A stretch of DNA of 64,000 nt. It comes from Izemoplasma sp964435595. GTDB taxonomy: Bacteria; Bacillota_I; Bacilli_A; Izemoplasmatales; Izemoplasmataceae. Position numbers and translations under genes: made by a program. The notes under the pieces were generated by a model. It was not told where the DNA came from and made no database searches. It saw only the letters and a list, made by a program, of their open reading frames with translations. Positions 16,409-25,808 of this stretch are shown in pieces; position 1 is the stretch's first letter; each line of letters opens with the position of its first letter. Where the stretch lies: NCBI GenBank assembly GCA_964435595.1, contig CAYSZV010000004.1, positions 30,219-94,218 on the forward strand, given 5' to 3'.

Positions 16409-17356
16409 TCATTCAAACAATTTATTGACTTGGATCAAACTTCGACCTGATCCGTTCATAAATTGTGTTACAACTTGTCTTTGTTTTCCTGCCAGTTGTA
16501 CTTCCAATATTTTCAGTACACCATTACTTGCTTTTACCCCAATCGCATTATCGAATATCTTCACGATTGTTCCGTTTTCCTGATGTTTATGGTTTTTTTC
16601 AAACCCGTTACAATGGTGAATTTCTGCTTGTATGACTTTAAGATTTTTACCATCGATTGTTGTGTACAAGTATGGTCCTGGAGTGAAGGCACGAAGTTTG
16701 GCATCGATGTCTTCTACCGTCATACTCCAATCAATCTTTTCTTCTTCTCTTTTTAAGTTGAAGCCATACGTTACTTTCGTCACATCTTGTAGAATTCTAT
16801 CATTGGTCCCATCAAAAATTGATGGGAGTGTCTCTAATAATAATTCCGTTCCAACATGACTCATTTTTTGAAACAATGTTCCAGATGTTTCTTTGTCATC
16901 AATTGGGATTACACGTTGTGAAATAATATCGCCACTATCCATTTTTTGCGCCATATACATAATAGTAATACCGGTTTCTTTATGTCTACGTTCTATCGCT
17001 CTTTGGATTGGTGCACCACCTCGTAACAAAGGAAGTAAACTACCATGAACATTGATTGCTCCTAAGCGTGGTGCTTCCAATACTTCATCTGGTATAAGTT
17101 GTCCATATGCTGCGGTGATGATTAAATCTGGCTCTAAACTTGTAATGACTTCAAAGTCCGTTTTAATTCGTCTTGGCTGAAAGACTTCAATTCCAAGTTC
17201 TAAGGCTTTTTCTTTTACCGGAGAAAGGGATAAAACCTTTTTTCTTCCCACTACTTTATCTGGCTGCGTTACAACCAAATCAACACCGTACTTCTTATGT
17301 ACTTCTTCTAATATTGAAACACTAAATTGTGGTGTTCCCATAAATATAATTTTCAT
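16409..17356 (-). CDS. fmt: Methionyl-tRNA formyltransferase
   Basis: A 315-residue Fmt, which formylates initiator Met-tRNA with 10-formyltetrahydrofolate. The start MKIIFMGTPQFS is the family N terminus, and VHGSLLPLLRGGAPIQRAIE is the catalytic SLLPxxRGxAPI motif. The C-terminal OB-like tRNA-binding domain is intact (FTPGPYLYTTIDG). A longer in-frame extension to 17440 exists, but AGAGGTGAAT directly before the ATG at 17356 and family length fix the start here. It follows a small membrane-protein gene and priA, an order related to that seen in many Bacillota (priA-def-fmt), although def is absent here. Confidence 0.97.
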   Translation of the reverse strand: MKIIFMGTPQFSVSILEEVHKKYGVDLVVTQPDKVVGRKKVLSLSPVKEKALELGIEVFQPRRIKTDFEVITSLEPDLIITAAYGQLIPDEVLEAPRLGAINVHGSLLPLLRGGAPIQRAIERRHKETGITIMYMAQKMDSGDIISQRVIPIDDKETSGTLFQKMSHVGTELLLETLPSIFDGTNDRILQDVTKVTYGFNLKREEEKIDWSMTVEDIDAKLRAFTPGPYLYTTIDGKNLKVIQAEIHHCNGFEKNHKHQENGTIVKIFDNAIGVKASNGVLKILEVQLAGKQRQVVTQFMNGSGRSLIQVNKLFE

Positions 17357-17367
17357 TTTATTCACCT

Positions 17368-17637
17368 CTAGTTTCGATGTTTTTTTTCTTCTAAATAAAA
17401 TAACAATTTCACTACACCAACTATATATATTACCGTCCATATTATAATCCCAAAAATCATCACAGTTCCGATATGTTGATCCGGTACTCCAATACTTCTT
17501 ATTAAATCATTCATAGAGATAATAAAGAAATATGGAATAAAATACAAAAATGAATAGACAATAACAATCGGATTCCGATATAGCCACATCCATGAATTCC
17601 ATGAAAAAATATCACCTATAAAGCCTAAAAATTTCAT
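17368..17637 (-). CDS. Small two-span membrane protein between priA and fmt
   Basis: An 89-residue protein with two hydrophobic spans (about residues 22-42 and 56-78) and a charged C terminus (EEKKHRN). The ATG at 17637 is preceded by GGGGTG at a normal distance; a GTG three codons upstream overlaps that ribosome site and is less likely. It occupies the place where peptide deformylase often lies between priA and fmt but has no deformylase motif. Function unknown. Confidence 0.6.
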   Translation of the reverse strand: MKFLGFIGDIFSWNSWMWLYRNPIVIVYSFLYFIPYFFIISMNDLIRSIGVPDQHIGTVMIFGIIIWTVIYIVGVVKLLFYLEEKKHRN

Positions 17638-17648
17638 CTTGTTCACCC

Positions 17649-19988
17649 CTATAACAGTGTAGGATTTTTATCAATCGCAATGGTGACAGTATCAGAAAAT
17701 TCTTGGTAAATATCTTGTAAGACTGCATCTAGTTTTGTCGATTGTTTATACTTGATAATAATCTGAGCTCGATAGTAATTATTGATTCGTGCAATCTTAG
17801 GTAATACTGGACCTAAAATCACCATATCTGACTCTAGATTTTTCCGTAATTTCAAAACGATTTTTGTACCTTCTTTTAATAACTTCCTAACATCTTTATC
17901 CGATACGATTATTTGAACCAAATGATTAAATGGTGTATAGCCACTGATTTCTCTAATCTTCATTTCGGTTGCATAGAACGAATGATAATCATGATGTTCC
18001 GCATAGGCAATCGCATAATGTTCTGGATTGTATGTTTGAATCACGACTTCTCCTTCTTTGTCATGACGGCCTGCGCGTCCACTCACTTGCGTTAATAATT
18101 GAAAGGTTTTTTCAATTGCTTTGTAATCTGGTAGATTCAAACTCATATCTGCCGCAAGCACTCCAACCAATGTTACATTTGGAAAATCGAGTCCTTTGGC
18201 AATCATTTGGGTACCCAATAAAATATCTCCTCTTTGTTCAAAGTCGTGAAGTAGTTTTTCATGAGCATTTTTATATGTGGTTGTATCTCGATCCATTCGT
18301 ACAACATGAGCACTCGGGAATGCTTCTTTGATATATTCTTCAACTCGTTCTGTCCCAATTCCCATATATCTGATATGTTTGCTTTGACAAGTTGGACAGA
18401 CTGTTACATTTTGTGCTTTGTGTCCGCAATAATGACATTGCAAACTGTTATCTCGTTCATGGTAAGTAAGAGAAATATCACAATTAGGACACATAATGAC
18501 TTCCCCACAAGATCGACACATTACAAAAGTAGAGTGTCCTCGTCGATTCAATAACAAAATAATTTGTTCTTTCTTTTCTAGTCGGTCTTTGATTAGTGTT
18601 TCTAAACGCGTAGAAAAGATCGAACGATTCCCACCTTTAAACTCAAATCGCATATCTTCAATATACACTTTTGGAAGGAGACTGTCTTTGGCACGATGTT
18701 TCATTTCCAACAAGGTGTATTGATTATGAGTTGCTTTATAATAACTCTCAATACTTGGTGTTGCACTTCCTAGCACAAGCGGTACTTGATACCTCTTTGT
18801 TCGTTGTATTGCCACATCTTTGGCATGATACCTTGGATTGGTTTCTTGTTTATAGCTTTCGGTATGTTCTTCATCAATAATAATCACACCAATATGTTCA
18901 AATGGTGCAAATATCGCACTTCTTGCTCCCACACATACTTGTACTTCTTTTCGTCTAATTTTTCGCCATTCATCATAGCGTTCACCGATACTTAATCCAG
19001 AATGAAGCAATGCTACATTATCACCAAAACGTCCTCTAAAACGAGATACCATCATTGGAGTCAAAGAAATTTCAGGAACAAGCATAATTGCTTCTTTTCC
19101 TCGTTTCACAACATCTTCAATGATGTTCAAATAAATCTCAGTTTTACCACTTCCGGTAATTCCGTGTAATAAGAAGGTTTCATTATTACCCAACGATTCT
19201 TTGATTCTGTCATAGACTAGTACCTGTTCTTCATTTAAGATAATATCTTTATCTACGTCACCATATAAGGTTTCTATTTCACGATAAATCTCTACCTCTT
19301 TTTCTTCAACAATTCCTTTATCAACTAAAGATTTAATTGTTGGTGATGATGTGTTTGTTTCCATCATGACATTCTTTTTATATGCTTCTTGGTGATCTAT
19401 CATGTAGGCCAATACTTCTTGTTGTTTTTTTCCTTTGACAGGAATTGTTTCATCTAGTAACACCAATTTTTTTATATATCTAACACGGTTTTGTTGCCCG
19501 ATAACATGAATCACTTCCATGTTTTTTTCTTCAATTTGTTTCTTGATTTCTCTTAAAAACGGATACAAAGAATCATCCAATTTTGCTTCTTTAAATTGAT
19601 TGAACTTCAATGATAAATCAAGTGGCAAAAGACCTGGGTCTTTTACAATCAATTTCTTTGAATACTTGCCTTTCAAAGCTCGTGGCAGCATTGCTTGATA
19701 GATAGAAACAAGGGGACTGGTATTAGAGATGCTTAGATGTTTTCCAAGTTCAATCAGCTCTGTTGTCAAAGAGGGAACAAGATCAATCACATCAACGATA
19801 TCTTTGAGTTCTTCCATTTCTGTGTGTTCTTTGATATCTAACACATAGCCAAGTATAAATCGATAGCCAAAAGGGACACTCACACGTTGTCCTATTTCGA
19901 TTACATCTTGTAAATGAGCAGGAATGTGATAATCAAATGTCTTATCAACTTCTCTTGCATTTACGTCTACTAAAATACTAGCTATCAT
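17649..19988 (-). CDS. priA: Primosomal replication helicase PriA
   Basis: A 779-residue superfamily 2 DNA helicase that restarts stalled forks by loading the replicative helicase. An N-terminal DNA-binding domain (MIASILVDVNAREVDKTFDY) precedes Walker A GITGSGKTE (276-284) and Walker B DEEH. Eight cysteines for two zinc sites are seen in CRSCGEVIMCPNC and CHYCGHKAQNVTVCPTC, and helicase motif VSGRAGR follows. Length and order are complete. It is followed by the small membrane gene and fmt with gaps of about 11 bp, so it is probably transcribed with them. Confidence 0.97.
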   Translation of the reverse strand: MIASILVDVNAREVDKTFDYHIPAHLQDVIEIGQRVSVPFGYRFILGYVLDIKEHTEMEELKDIVDVIDLVPSLTTELIELGKHLSISNTSPLVSIYQAMLPRALKGKYSKKLIVKDPGLLPLDLSLKFNQFKEAKLDDSLYPFLREIKKQIEEKNMEVIHVIGQQNRVRYIKKLVLLDETIPVKGKKQQEVLAYMIDHQEAYKKNVMMETNTSSPTIKSLVDKGIVEEKEVEIYREIETLYGDVDKDIILNEEQVLVYDRIKESLGNNETFLLHGITGSGKTEIYLNIIEDVVKRGKEAIMLVPEISLTPMMVSRFRGRFGDNVALLHSGLSIGERYDEWRKIRRKEVQVCVGARSAIFAPFEHIGVIIIDEEHTESYKQETNPRYHAKDVAIQRTKRYQVPLVLGSATPSIESYYKATHNQYTLLEMKHRAKDSLLPKVYIEDMRFEFKGGNRSIFSTRLETLIKDRLEKKEQIILLLNRRGHSTFVMCRSCGEVIMCPNCDISLTYHERDNSLQCHYCGHKAQNVTVCPTCQSKHIRYMGIGTERVEEYIKEAFPSAHVVRMDRDTTTYKNAHEKLLHDFEQRGDILLGTQMIAKGLDFPNVTLVGVLAADMSLNLPDYKAIEKTFQLLTQVSGRAGRHDKEGEVVIQTYNPEHYAIAYAEHHDYHSFYATEMKIREISGYTPFNHLVQIIVSDKDVRKLLKEGTKIVLKLRKNLESDMVILGPVLPKIARINNYYRAQIIIKYKQSTKLDAVLQDIYQEFSDTVTIAIDKNPTLL

Positions 19989-19996
19989 ACCATCAT

Positions 19997-20785
19997 CTAC
20001 AATCTATTGATATAGTTTTCTTTGTGGTTCAAAAAGTGTTTGGTAAAGACAACACTCTCAATATCATCATACGCTACTTCCTCTATCTTTTCTTCTGTGA
20101 AATTGTATATTTTGGCATTTTCTAAAGCCATAATAATCGGACTATGTGTCGCGATAATGACTTGACTTCCACTTCGTACCAAATCAGTAATCATCACAAC
20201 CAACTTATATTGATTCACCGCACTGAGTGGCGTTTCAGGCTCATCCAATAAATAGATTCCTTGTTGGTGCATACGTTGTTTAAAAAACTCAAGGAATCCT
20301 TCCCCATGAGACTTTTCTTTGAGGTCTCCATCATAGGCATGTTCCATCGCATGAAGTTGTCCTGCATATGCCATACGTGCTTGATTTTGCGCAAAGATGC
20401 TTTTATTCTTATATTCCTCATTTACTCTTTTTAAGTCTTCTTTTAAGTCCTGTTTCATCTGTTTTAATTGATTGATGTAGGTGATGAACTCTTCCCCACT
20501 AAAGAAAAATCCTTTCTTGGTCTTCACATCATAGGTACACTTCATCATGCCAGCCAATTCTTTGACTTCTTTGTAGTAAGAAGAATCGATATCTTGTGAT
20601 GATACATTAATCGAATTATTATAGTAGGCAATTGCTTTTAATAATGTACTTTTTCCCGAGCCATTGTCACCTACAAAAAGAGTAATTTTATTACTTAAAT
20701 CCAGTGTTTCAATTTGTTTGATACAAGGGATATTGAATGGATACTCTTCTGATAAAAACTTGTTAAAGCGAAGTGTCTTTATCAT
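19997..20785 (-). CDS. ABC-type AAA ATPase, COG3910-like
   Basis: A 262-residue soluble ATPase with an ABC/SMC-like fold. Walker A is FVGDNGSGKSTLLKAI (about 37-52) and Walker B is YLLDEPETPLS, followed by an H-loop ATHSP. An insertion of charged helices between them (LKQDLKRVNEEY region) could form a short coiled coil. It resembles the predicted ATPases of COG3910, whose role is unknown. There is no transmembrane partner. The start overlaps the upstream HAD phosphatase gene by 23 bp, and priA follows by 8 bp. Confidence 0.75.
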   Translation of the reverse strand: MIKTLRFNKFLSEEYPFNIPCIKQIETLDLSNKITLFVGDNGSGKSTLLKAIAYYNNSINVSSQDIDSSYYKEVKELAGMMKCTYDVKTKKGFFFSGEEFITYINQLKQMKQDLKEDLKRVNEEYKNKSIFAQNQARMAYAGQLHAMEHAYDGDLKEKSHGEGFLEFFKQRMHQQGIYLLDEPETPLSAVNQYKLVVMITDLVRSGSQVIIATHSPIIMALENAKIYNFTEEKIEEVAYDDIESVVFTKHFLNHKENYINRL

Positions 20786-21563
20786 CTAGAATCCCCAATG
20801 TAATCAAGCCTTTTACAAGTCCATCATTTTTAATATCATCGGTAATGTATTTGGCATGTTTCTTACAATTGATACTTCCATTCCCCATTGCAACACTGTT
20901 TTCAATAAAATCCATCATTTCAATATCATTATCCCCATCACCAAATGCATAAGCATGTTCTAAGGGGATTTTTTCTATTTCTAAGATTCGTTTGATTCCT
21001 TCTTTTTTACTCATGCCTCTTGTAAGGATGTCAAATCCTCCACCAAGCCATGGTACAATTTGAAGATTCTTAAATCTATTTTTAAATTGTTCGATGTTTT
21101 TTCTCTCACAAAAAGTCCACATTTGAAAGATGTCATTGTCTTGATAAAAATGTGGATCGATTCTTGGAAGATTCATATCAACCAATTCAAATGCTTCTTT
21201 TCCCTTTTCATCAACGATATTTAATGTTTCATCAAATTCACCTAAAAATCCATATTTCATCTGATTCTCATCTAAGATTTTTACAACATCTAAAACATCG
21301 TCTTTGTCTATAGGATTACGGTAAATTGTCTCCCCATCTTTGATGATAATTTGTCCATTGATTAATACAAAAATATTAATATAATCCATAATTTCTTCAA
21401 TGATGTGCAACATATAAAAGGCACGTCCGGTTGCAATTGCAATTTCTATATCTTCTCGTTCATTTAATTGTTTTAACGCATTGATTGTACTCGTCGGAAT
21501 ACTTCTTGTATCCGGGTCATAAATCGTACGATCAATATCAAAAAATATAATCTTCTTGTCCAT
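20763..21563 (-). CDS. Cof-type HAD superfamily phosphatase
   Basis: A 266-residue HAD hydrolase. Motif I is FFDIDRTIYD (DxDxT nucleophile), motif II ATGRAF, and motif IV AFGDGDNDIEMM, with the cap domain between them, which is the Cof/YbiV type IIB layout. These enzymes dephosphorylate sugar phosphates, flavin mononucleotide or other small metabolites; the substrate cannot be told. It is the first gene of the minus-strand run towards priA, with an extended -10 (TG-T-TATAAT, 21581-21586) and GAGGTG upstream. Confidence 0.88.
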   Translation of the reverse strand: MDKKIIFFDIDRTIYDPDTRSIPTSTINALKQLNEREDIEIAIATGRAFYMLHIIEEIMDYINIFVLINGQIIIKDGETIYRNPIDKDDVLDVVKILDENQMKYGFLGEFDETLNIVDEKGKEAFELVDMNLPRIDPHFYQDNDIFQMWTFCERKNIEQFKNRFKNLQIVPWLGGGFDILTRGMSKKEGIKRILEIEKIPLEHAYAFGDGDNDIEMMDFIENSVAMGNGSINCKKHAKYITDDIKNDGLVKGLITLGILDDKDTSL

Positions 21564-21689
21564 AATCCACCTCTTCTTAAATTATAACATATATAGTTTA
21601 TATATTCTTTATTATGGCGAAAAAAAATAATAGAATTATAATAATAACCTTTTCATTAACATTGCTCGTGTAATATCCAATAAAAATGC

Positions 21690-21695
21690 TATAAT
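21690..21695 (+). promoter_or_regulatory. Extended -10 promoter of rnjA
   Basis: TGC-TATAAT (TG at 21687-21688, TATAAT at 21690-21695) is a full extended -10 element. No good -35 is placed at 17 bp, as expected for this promoter class. The ribosome site AAAGGAGG follows near 21720. Confidence 0.6.
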
Positions 21696-21732
21696 GTATA
21701 TAGAGAACGTTACGTTTCAAAGGAGGCACACA

Positions 21733-23436
21733 ATGCAAAACAAATTATTACAAGAACATGAAGTTGGTGTTTTTGCATTAGGTGGTCTTGGCGAAGTTGG
21801 TAAAAATATGTATGTTGTTGAATACCAAGATGAAATTATAGTGATAGATTCCGGGATCCTTTTTCCTGACAGCTCACTTCTTGGAATTGATTATGTAATC
21901 AATGACTATACTTATCTAAAGGAAAACGAAGACAAAATAAAAGCACTGATTATTTCTCATGGACATGAGGACCATATCGGTGCAATTCCCTATTTACTAA
22001 AACAAGTTAAGATACCAAAAATTTATGCCAATGGAATTGCCATTGGACTCATAAAAAACAAAATGCAAGAGCATCGCGGACTACGTATGAATTTAGTCGA
22101 ATATCAAGAGTATGAAAAACTAGTTTTAGGAAAATTAAGTGTTTCATTTTATCGTACAAACCATTCTATCCCTGATAGTTTTGGTGTTGTTGTTCACACC
22201 CCAGAAGGTGTGATAGTTCACAGTGGAGATTTCAAATTTGACTTTACTCCAACAGGTCCAGATGCCAACTATCAAAGAATGGCTGAATTGGGACAAAAAG
22301 GAGTACTTCTTCTTATGAGTGAAAGTACCAATGCTGAACGAAAAGGATTTTCAAAATCCGAAAAATTAGTTTCCTCATCAATCAAAGAAATATTTACAAA
22401 AATAAAAGGACGTGTCATTGTTGCAACATTCGCATCAAATGTACATCGTGTCCAACAAATTGTGGAAGCTAGTTATAAAACCAATCGGAAAATTGTCGCA
22501 TACGGAAGAAGTATGTTGAAGACACTTGATGTTGGGACAGATATGGGATACATCAATGCACCAAAAGGGACATTCATTGATCCCCATCATGTAAACAAAT
22601 ATAAAGATGAACAAATCACAATCATTTGTACCGGATCACAAGGTGAGCCACTAGCTGCTTTATCACGTATCGCAGCAGGAACACACAGACAGATCAAAAT
22701 CAAAGAAGGTGACACGGTAATATTCAGTTCTTCTCCGATTCCAGGAAACCAACTTGGTGTAGGTAATACAATCAATCAATTGTTTAGAAGAGGAGCAAAC
22801 GTTATTACGAACTCTCCTTTAACTGATACCCATACTTCAGGACATGCCGGACAAGAAGAGCAAAAACTATTACTAAAACTATTAAAGCCACGATTCTTTA
22901 TGCCAATTCATGGAGAACATCGTATGTTAAAAATCCATGCGAATGTTGCACATCAAACAGGTGTAAGAAAAGGCAACAGTTTTGTACTTGATAATGGAGA
23001 TGTTCTTGCCGTTTCAAAACGCTCAGCAAGACTTGCTGGAAAAGTACAAGCTGGAACTGTATATGTCGATGGAAAAGGTATTGGAGATATCGGTAATGTT
23101 GTAATTAGAGACCGTAAAGTATTGAGTGAAGATGGTCTACTTAGTGCAATTGTTACAATCAATACAAACACATTAGAAGTGATCAATAATCCTGTCATTG
23201 TTTCAAGAGGCTTTATCTATATGAGAGCTCACGAAGAATTGACAAAAGAGTTATCAAATTTAGTTGAATCGTATGTAACAAAGAAACTAGCACACACCAA
23301 AAAGATAAATATAAATATCTTAAAACGAGATATCACAAAAATATTACGTGAAAAAATCATAGAAACAACGCAACGTAAACCTATGATCATGCCAGTAATT
23401 ATGACAGTAGATAAAGAAAGTGCCTATTTAGAATAG
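21733..23436 (+). CDS. rnjA: Ribonuclease J
   Basis: A 567-residue metallo-beta-lactamase/beta-CASP ribonuclease with endonuclease and 5'-3' exonuclease activity in mRNA and rRNA processing. The zinc motif SHGHEDHIGAIPY is present near residue 75, HSGDFKFD carries a further ligand, and the beta-CASP motifs GSQGEP and HTSGHAG are clear, as is PIHGEHRML. The frame is open upstream to 21694, but AAAGGAGG immediately before 21733 and family alignment (short tail before GVFALGGLGEVGKN) fix the start. It is the only large plus-strand gene in the first half of the window apart from the radical SAM gene. Confidence 0.97.
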   Translation: MQNKLLQEHEVGVFALGGLGEVGKNMYVVEYQDEIIVIDSGILFPDSSLLGIDYVINDYTYLKENEDKIKALIISHGHEDHIGAIPYLLKQVKIPKIYANGIAIGLIKNKMQEHRGLRMNLVEYQEYEKLVLGKLSVSFYRTNHSIPDSFGVVVHTPEGVIVHSGDFKFDFTPTGPDANYQRMAELGQKGVLLLMSESTNAERKGFSKSEKLVSSSIKEIFTKIKGRVIVATFASNVHRVQQIVEASYKTNRKIVAYGRSMLKTLDVGTDMGYINAPKGTFIDPHHVNKYKDEQITIICTGSQGEPLAALSRIAAGTHRQIKIKEGDTVIFSSSPIPGNQLGVGNTINQLFRRGANVITNSPLTDTHTSGHAGQEEQKLLLKLLKPRFFMPIHGEHRMLKIHANVAHQTGVRKGNSFVLDNGDVLAVSKRSARLAGKVQAGTVYVDGKGIGDIGNVVIRDRKVLSEDGLLSAIVTINTNTLEVINNPVIVSRGFIYMRAHEELTKELSNLVESYVTKKLAHTKKININILKRDITKILREKIIETTQRKPMIMPVIMTVDKESAYLE

Positions 23437-23446
23437 GCACTTTTTT
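23417..23446. terminator. Terminator overlapping the rnjA stop codon
   Basis: 11-bp perfect stem (23417-23427 with 23433-23443), 5-nt loop, then T run. The rnjA stop TAG (23434-23436) is in the 3' arm. The minus-strand gene ending at 23451 converges on it. Confidence 0.9.
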
Positions 23447-23450
23447 ATTT

Positions 23451-24035
23451 CTAAAATAAAGTAACAACCACTTTGGCAATTTCTGTAAATCCGTAATGAA
23501 TGTAATAATTAATTAGTCCATATAAAACAACAAAGCCAGGAGCGAACAACATTCCAGTAAATAGCCTAATTAAATTCTTGGATTCATAGTTTGAAAGTCG
23601 TTGTATTACCCCATCTATCAATAATGGTAACATTAACAATAAAATCCATAAAACATCAAAGTTAAACAAGAATACCAAAATCGACAAATAAATACCGATA
23701 AGAATGCCACTACACCTTGCACAAAGAGGTAAATAAAAGTCTTTTAAATGGTAGCTCCGCTCTTTTTTTTGGTGACATCCAAAGAACAAAGCCAGATATT
23801 GTTTATCAAATAAAATATACATCACGACCAGTGGTATGAGTATGATAGATAAGGCTATTGCTGCAATTAAAGATATTCTTACTATTGAAAGTGAGTCTAA
23901 TTGGCCGTAAAACAAAGCATATCCAACTTGTGATATAAATACGATGAATCCTACAAGAAAATACATCTCTTTAATAGAGACTGGATTTTGATGTAAACAG
24001 GATGTATCACGATGACATGTTCGACAAGTACCCAT
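23451..24035 (-). CDS. DUF2085 family membrane protein
   Basis: A 194-residue membrane protein. After a short cysteine-rich N terminus (CRTCHRDTSCLHQ) come two spans, then the DUF2085 signature FFGCHQKKERSYH and LPLCARCSGILIGIY, then further spans, about five in total. The conserved cysteines and histidines suggest a metal or redox centre, but the family function is unknown. The ATG at 24035 has GGAGGAATCAAC in front and is preferred over the in-frame ATG at 24056. It is convergent with rnjA. Confidence 0.8.
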   Translation of the reverse strand: MGTCRTCHRDTSCLHQNPVSIKEMYFLVGFIVFISQVGYALFYGQLDSLSIVRISLIAAIALSIILIPLVVMYILFDKQYLALFFGCHQKKERSYHLKDFYLPLCARCSGILIGIYLSILVFLFNFDVLWILLLMLPLLIDGVIQRLSNYESKNLIRLFTGMLFAPGFVVLYGLINYYIHYGFTEIAKVVVTLF

Positions 24036-24074
24036 AGTTGATTCCTCCAAATGCAATTATACTAAATTAATAGA

Positions 24075-24096
24075 AAAAAGGCAAAATTGCCTTTTT
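24075..24096 (-). terminator. Terminator overlapping the end of the 24095 gene
   Basis: Perfect 10-bp stem AAAAAGGCAA/TTGCCTTTTT around a 2-nt loop (effectively a tetraloop), with a T run on the minus strand. It begins at the stop codon of the gene ending at 24095. Confidence 0.85.
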
Positions 24097-24958
24097 AAAA
24101 TTGTCTTCTTTTTGCAAGTCCGTATCCAGATGATGATCCTGCCAATCCCCACAATATAGCAAATCCAAATGGAGAGGCATATCCCAAGTTAGGATCACTT
24201 AACAATTCAGTAAATGAAACATCTAAAAACACTGCTTCCATCAATACTACCAATCCAATCGAAGCCAACACAGAAACAACAGATACAATCGCAATAATAA
24301 CTTTTGCTTTTTCAGTAAATGTTCCACCCAATAATTTATAACCTAAGAATGTAGCAAACCCTATAGCTACGGTAGTAAGAGGTAATATCCAACCAATAAT
24401 ATAAACAACAAAGAATATAAGACTACCAGCAAATGCTCCTAATAAAGCCCCTAATATTCCCATTCCATATTTTACATCACTCTTCGCTTCATTGATTTGT
24501 TCCGACGCATGATTATAACAAGTTTGATGAGCACGAATCGTAATACGATTTGTGATAACCTCTTCAAGCGTCTCTTCTTTACAATACACACATACACTTG
24601 GTGGACTGATTCCTATTTGTTGAAATCCAGTTACCAATAATTGTAGTGCTTCCATTAAGTTCGTTGCATTTAGCCCTTTTAAACCTTCATTAATGAATAC
24701 ATTTAAGTACGTACCTGATACTTTATAGTTAATAACTTTTAGTGCTTTCTTATTTTGACTGATAAATTCGACAAGTGCCTCAGCCTTTGCTTGATCAATT
24801 TCATCATATGAAACCACCATTGTTTTATATGATGGTTGTCTTGCAGTTAAATCTGTATTTTGTAGTAATGAAACTGTAAATCCATTTACTTTACCCCAAG
24901 TGGTTTTTTTGTCTACCACCCAATTTAATTCAGTTGCGATTTTTTTAATTGTAGCCAT
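24095..24958 (-). CDS. Uncharacterised membrane protein with a CxxC zinc-binding-like centre
   Basis: A 287-residue protein I do not recognise. The N-terminal half (1-130) is soluble. A CVYCKEE pair at about 141-144 and HQTCYNH about 20 residues later could bind one zinc ion. Three to four hydrophobic spans follow (about 170-200, 216-240, 262-280) and the protein ends in a basic tail (KRRQF). It lies just upstream of the 3' end of the lysine operon and is separately transcribed, with GGAGG before the ATG. Function unknown. Confidence 0.7.
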   Translation of the reverse strand: MATIKKIATELNWVVDKKTTWGKVNGFTVSLLQNTDLTARQPSYKTMVVSYDEIDQAKAEALVEFISQNKKALKVINYKVSGTYLNVFINEGLKGLNATNLMEALQLLVTGFQQIGISPPSVCVYCKEETLEEVITNRITIRAHQTCYNHASEQINEAKSDVKYGMGILGALLGAFAGSLIFFVVYIIGWILPLTTVAIGFATFLGYKLLGGTFTEKAKVIIAIVSVVSVLASIGLVVLMEAVFLDVSFTELLSDPNLGYASPFGFAILWGLAGSSSGYGLAKRRQF

Positions 24959-25006
24959 ACTCTTCCTCCTTAATATTCACTAATTAGAATTTTACAATAA
25001 TATTAT

Positions 25007-25036
25007 AAAAAAGTAAATAACATGTTCGTTATTTAC
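25007..25036 (-). terminator. Terminator of the lysine fermentation operon
   Basis: Stem GTAAATAAC (25013-25021) with GTTATTTAC (25028-25036), loop 6 nt, and a T run on the minus strand opposite 25007-25012. The kamE stop codon (25029-25031) lies in the 5' arm. Confidence 0.9.
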
Positions 25037-25808
25037 CTTTTTTCTTCATCAATTCTTGGACAAAAAAACTCGCTACATCTTCCGCATATTTCTTCGGTCC
25101 AAACCCTGCATCAAATCCAAGTTCTTTCGCAAGTTCATGAGAGATTCTTGGACCACCTACAATTAATACAAATCGATGTCTTAAATTTTCTGCTTCAAGC
25201 AATTCTATCATGTTTACTAAATTCTTAATATGAACATCTTTTTGAGTTACTGTTTGTGAAATCAATAATACATCTGCATTCACTTGTAATGCTTTATGAA
25301 TCATTTCTTCATTTTCTACTTGGCTACCCATATTATAGGCATCGATCCCTGCATATCTTTCGAGGCCATAGTGTCCAGCGAACCCTTTCATATTCATGAT
25401 TGCATCGATCCCAACTGTGTGGGCATCTGTACCAGTTGACGCTCCAACTACAACAATGTTTTTATCAAAGTTTTTAGCTATCATATCTTCAATTTCATAC
25501 TTATTAAATACATCTGTTTCAACTGTATCAACTGTGATCATATTGTAGTTGACCGTATGTGTTAAACTACCATAGATTATATACATTGTAAACTCATTAT
25601 CAAGGGTAATACTCTCCGCTACAAGCGGATCCATAATCCCCATTTTTCGCGCTAATTCTTTTGCTGCTTCATCCCCTTTTTCATCGTTTGAAACGGGGAG
25701 TGTAAAACTAATTTGTACCTTGCCATCATTCATTGTATCACCGTAAGGCTTCAGTTTTTCGAGGTCTAATTTCTTAGAATAATTCTTGTTTGACATGTCA
25801 TATCCCAT
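25029..25808 (-). CDS. kamE: D-lysine 5,6-aminomutase beta (B12-binding) subunit
   Basis: A 259-residue KamE. It binds adenosylcobalamin and, with KamD and pyridoxal phosphate, moves the terminal amino group of beta-lysine (or D-lysine) from C6 to C5. The base-off motif DxHxxG is seen in GASTGTDAHTVGIDA, and the dimerisation segment LKPYGDTMNDGKVQISFTLP is typical. The ATG at 25808 follows the kamD stop directly and has GGAGG 8 bases upstream; a second ATG four codons in is possible. It is the last gene of the operon and ends within the terminator. Confidence 0.95.
   Translation of the reverse strand: MGYDMSNKNYSKKLDLEKLKPYGDTMNDGKVQISFTLPVSNDEKGDEAAKELARKMGIMDPLVAESITLDNEFTMYIIYGSLTHTVNYNMITVDTVETDVFNKYEIEDMIAKNFDKNIVVVGASTGTDAHTVGIDAIMNMKGFAGHYGLERYAGIDAYNMGSQVENEEMIHKALQVNADVLLISQTVTQKDVHIKNLVNMIELLEAENLRHRFVLIVGGPRISHELAKELGFDAGFGPKKYAEDVASFFVQELMKKKGK

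Noticed and set aside
16409..17440. Longer fmt starting at 17440
   Set aside because: The extension overlaps the small membrane gene, lacks a ribosome site and is absent from the family; AGAGGTG fixes the start at 17356.
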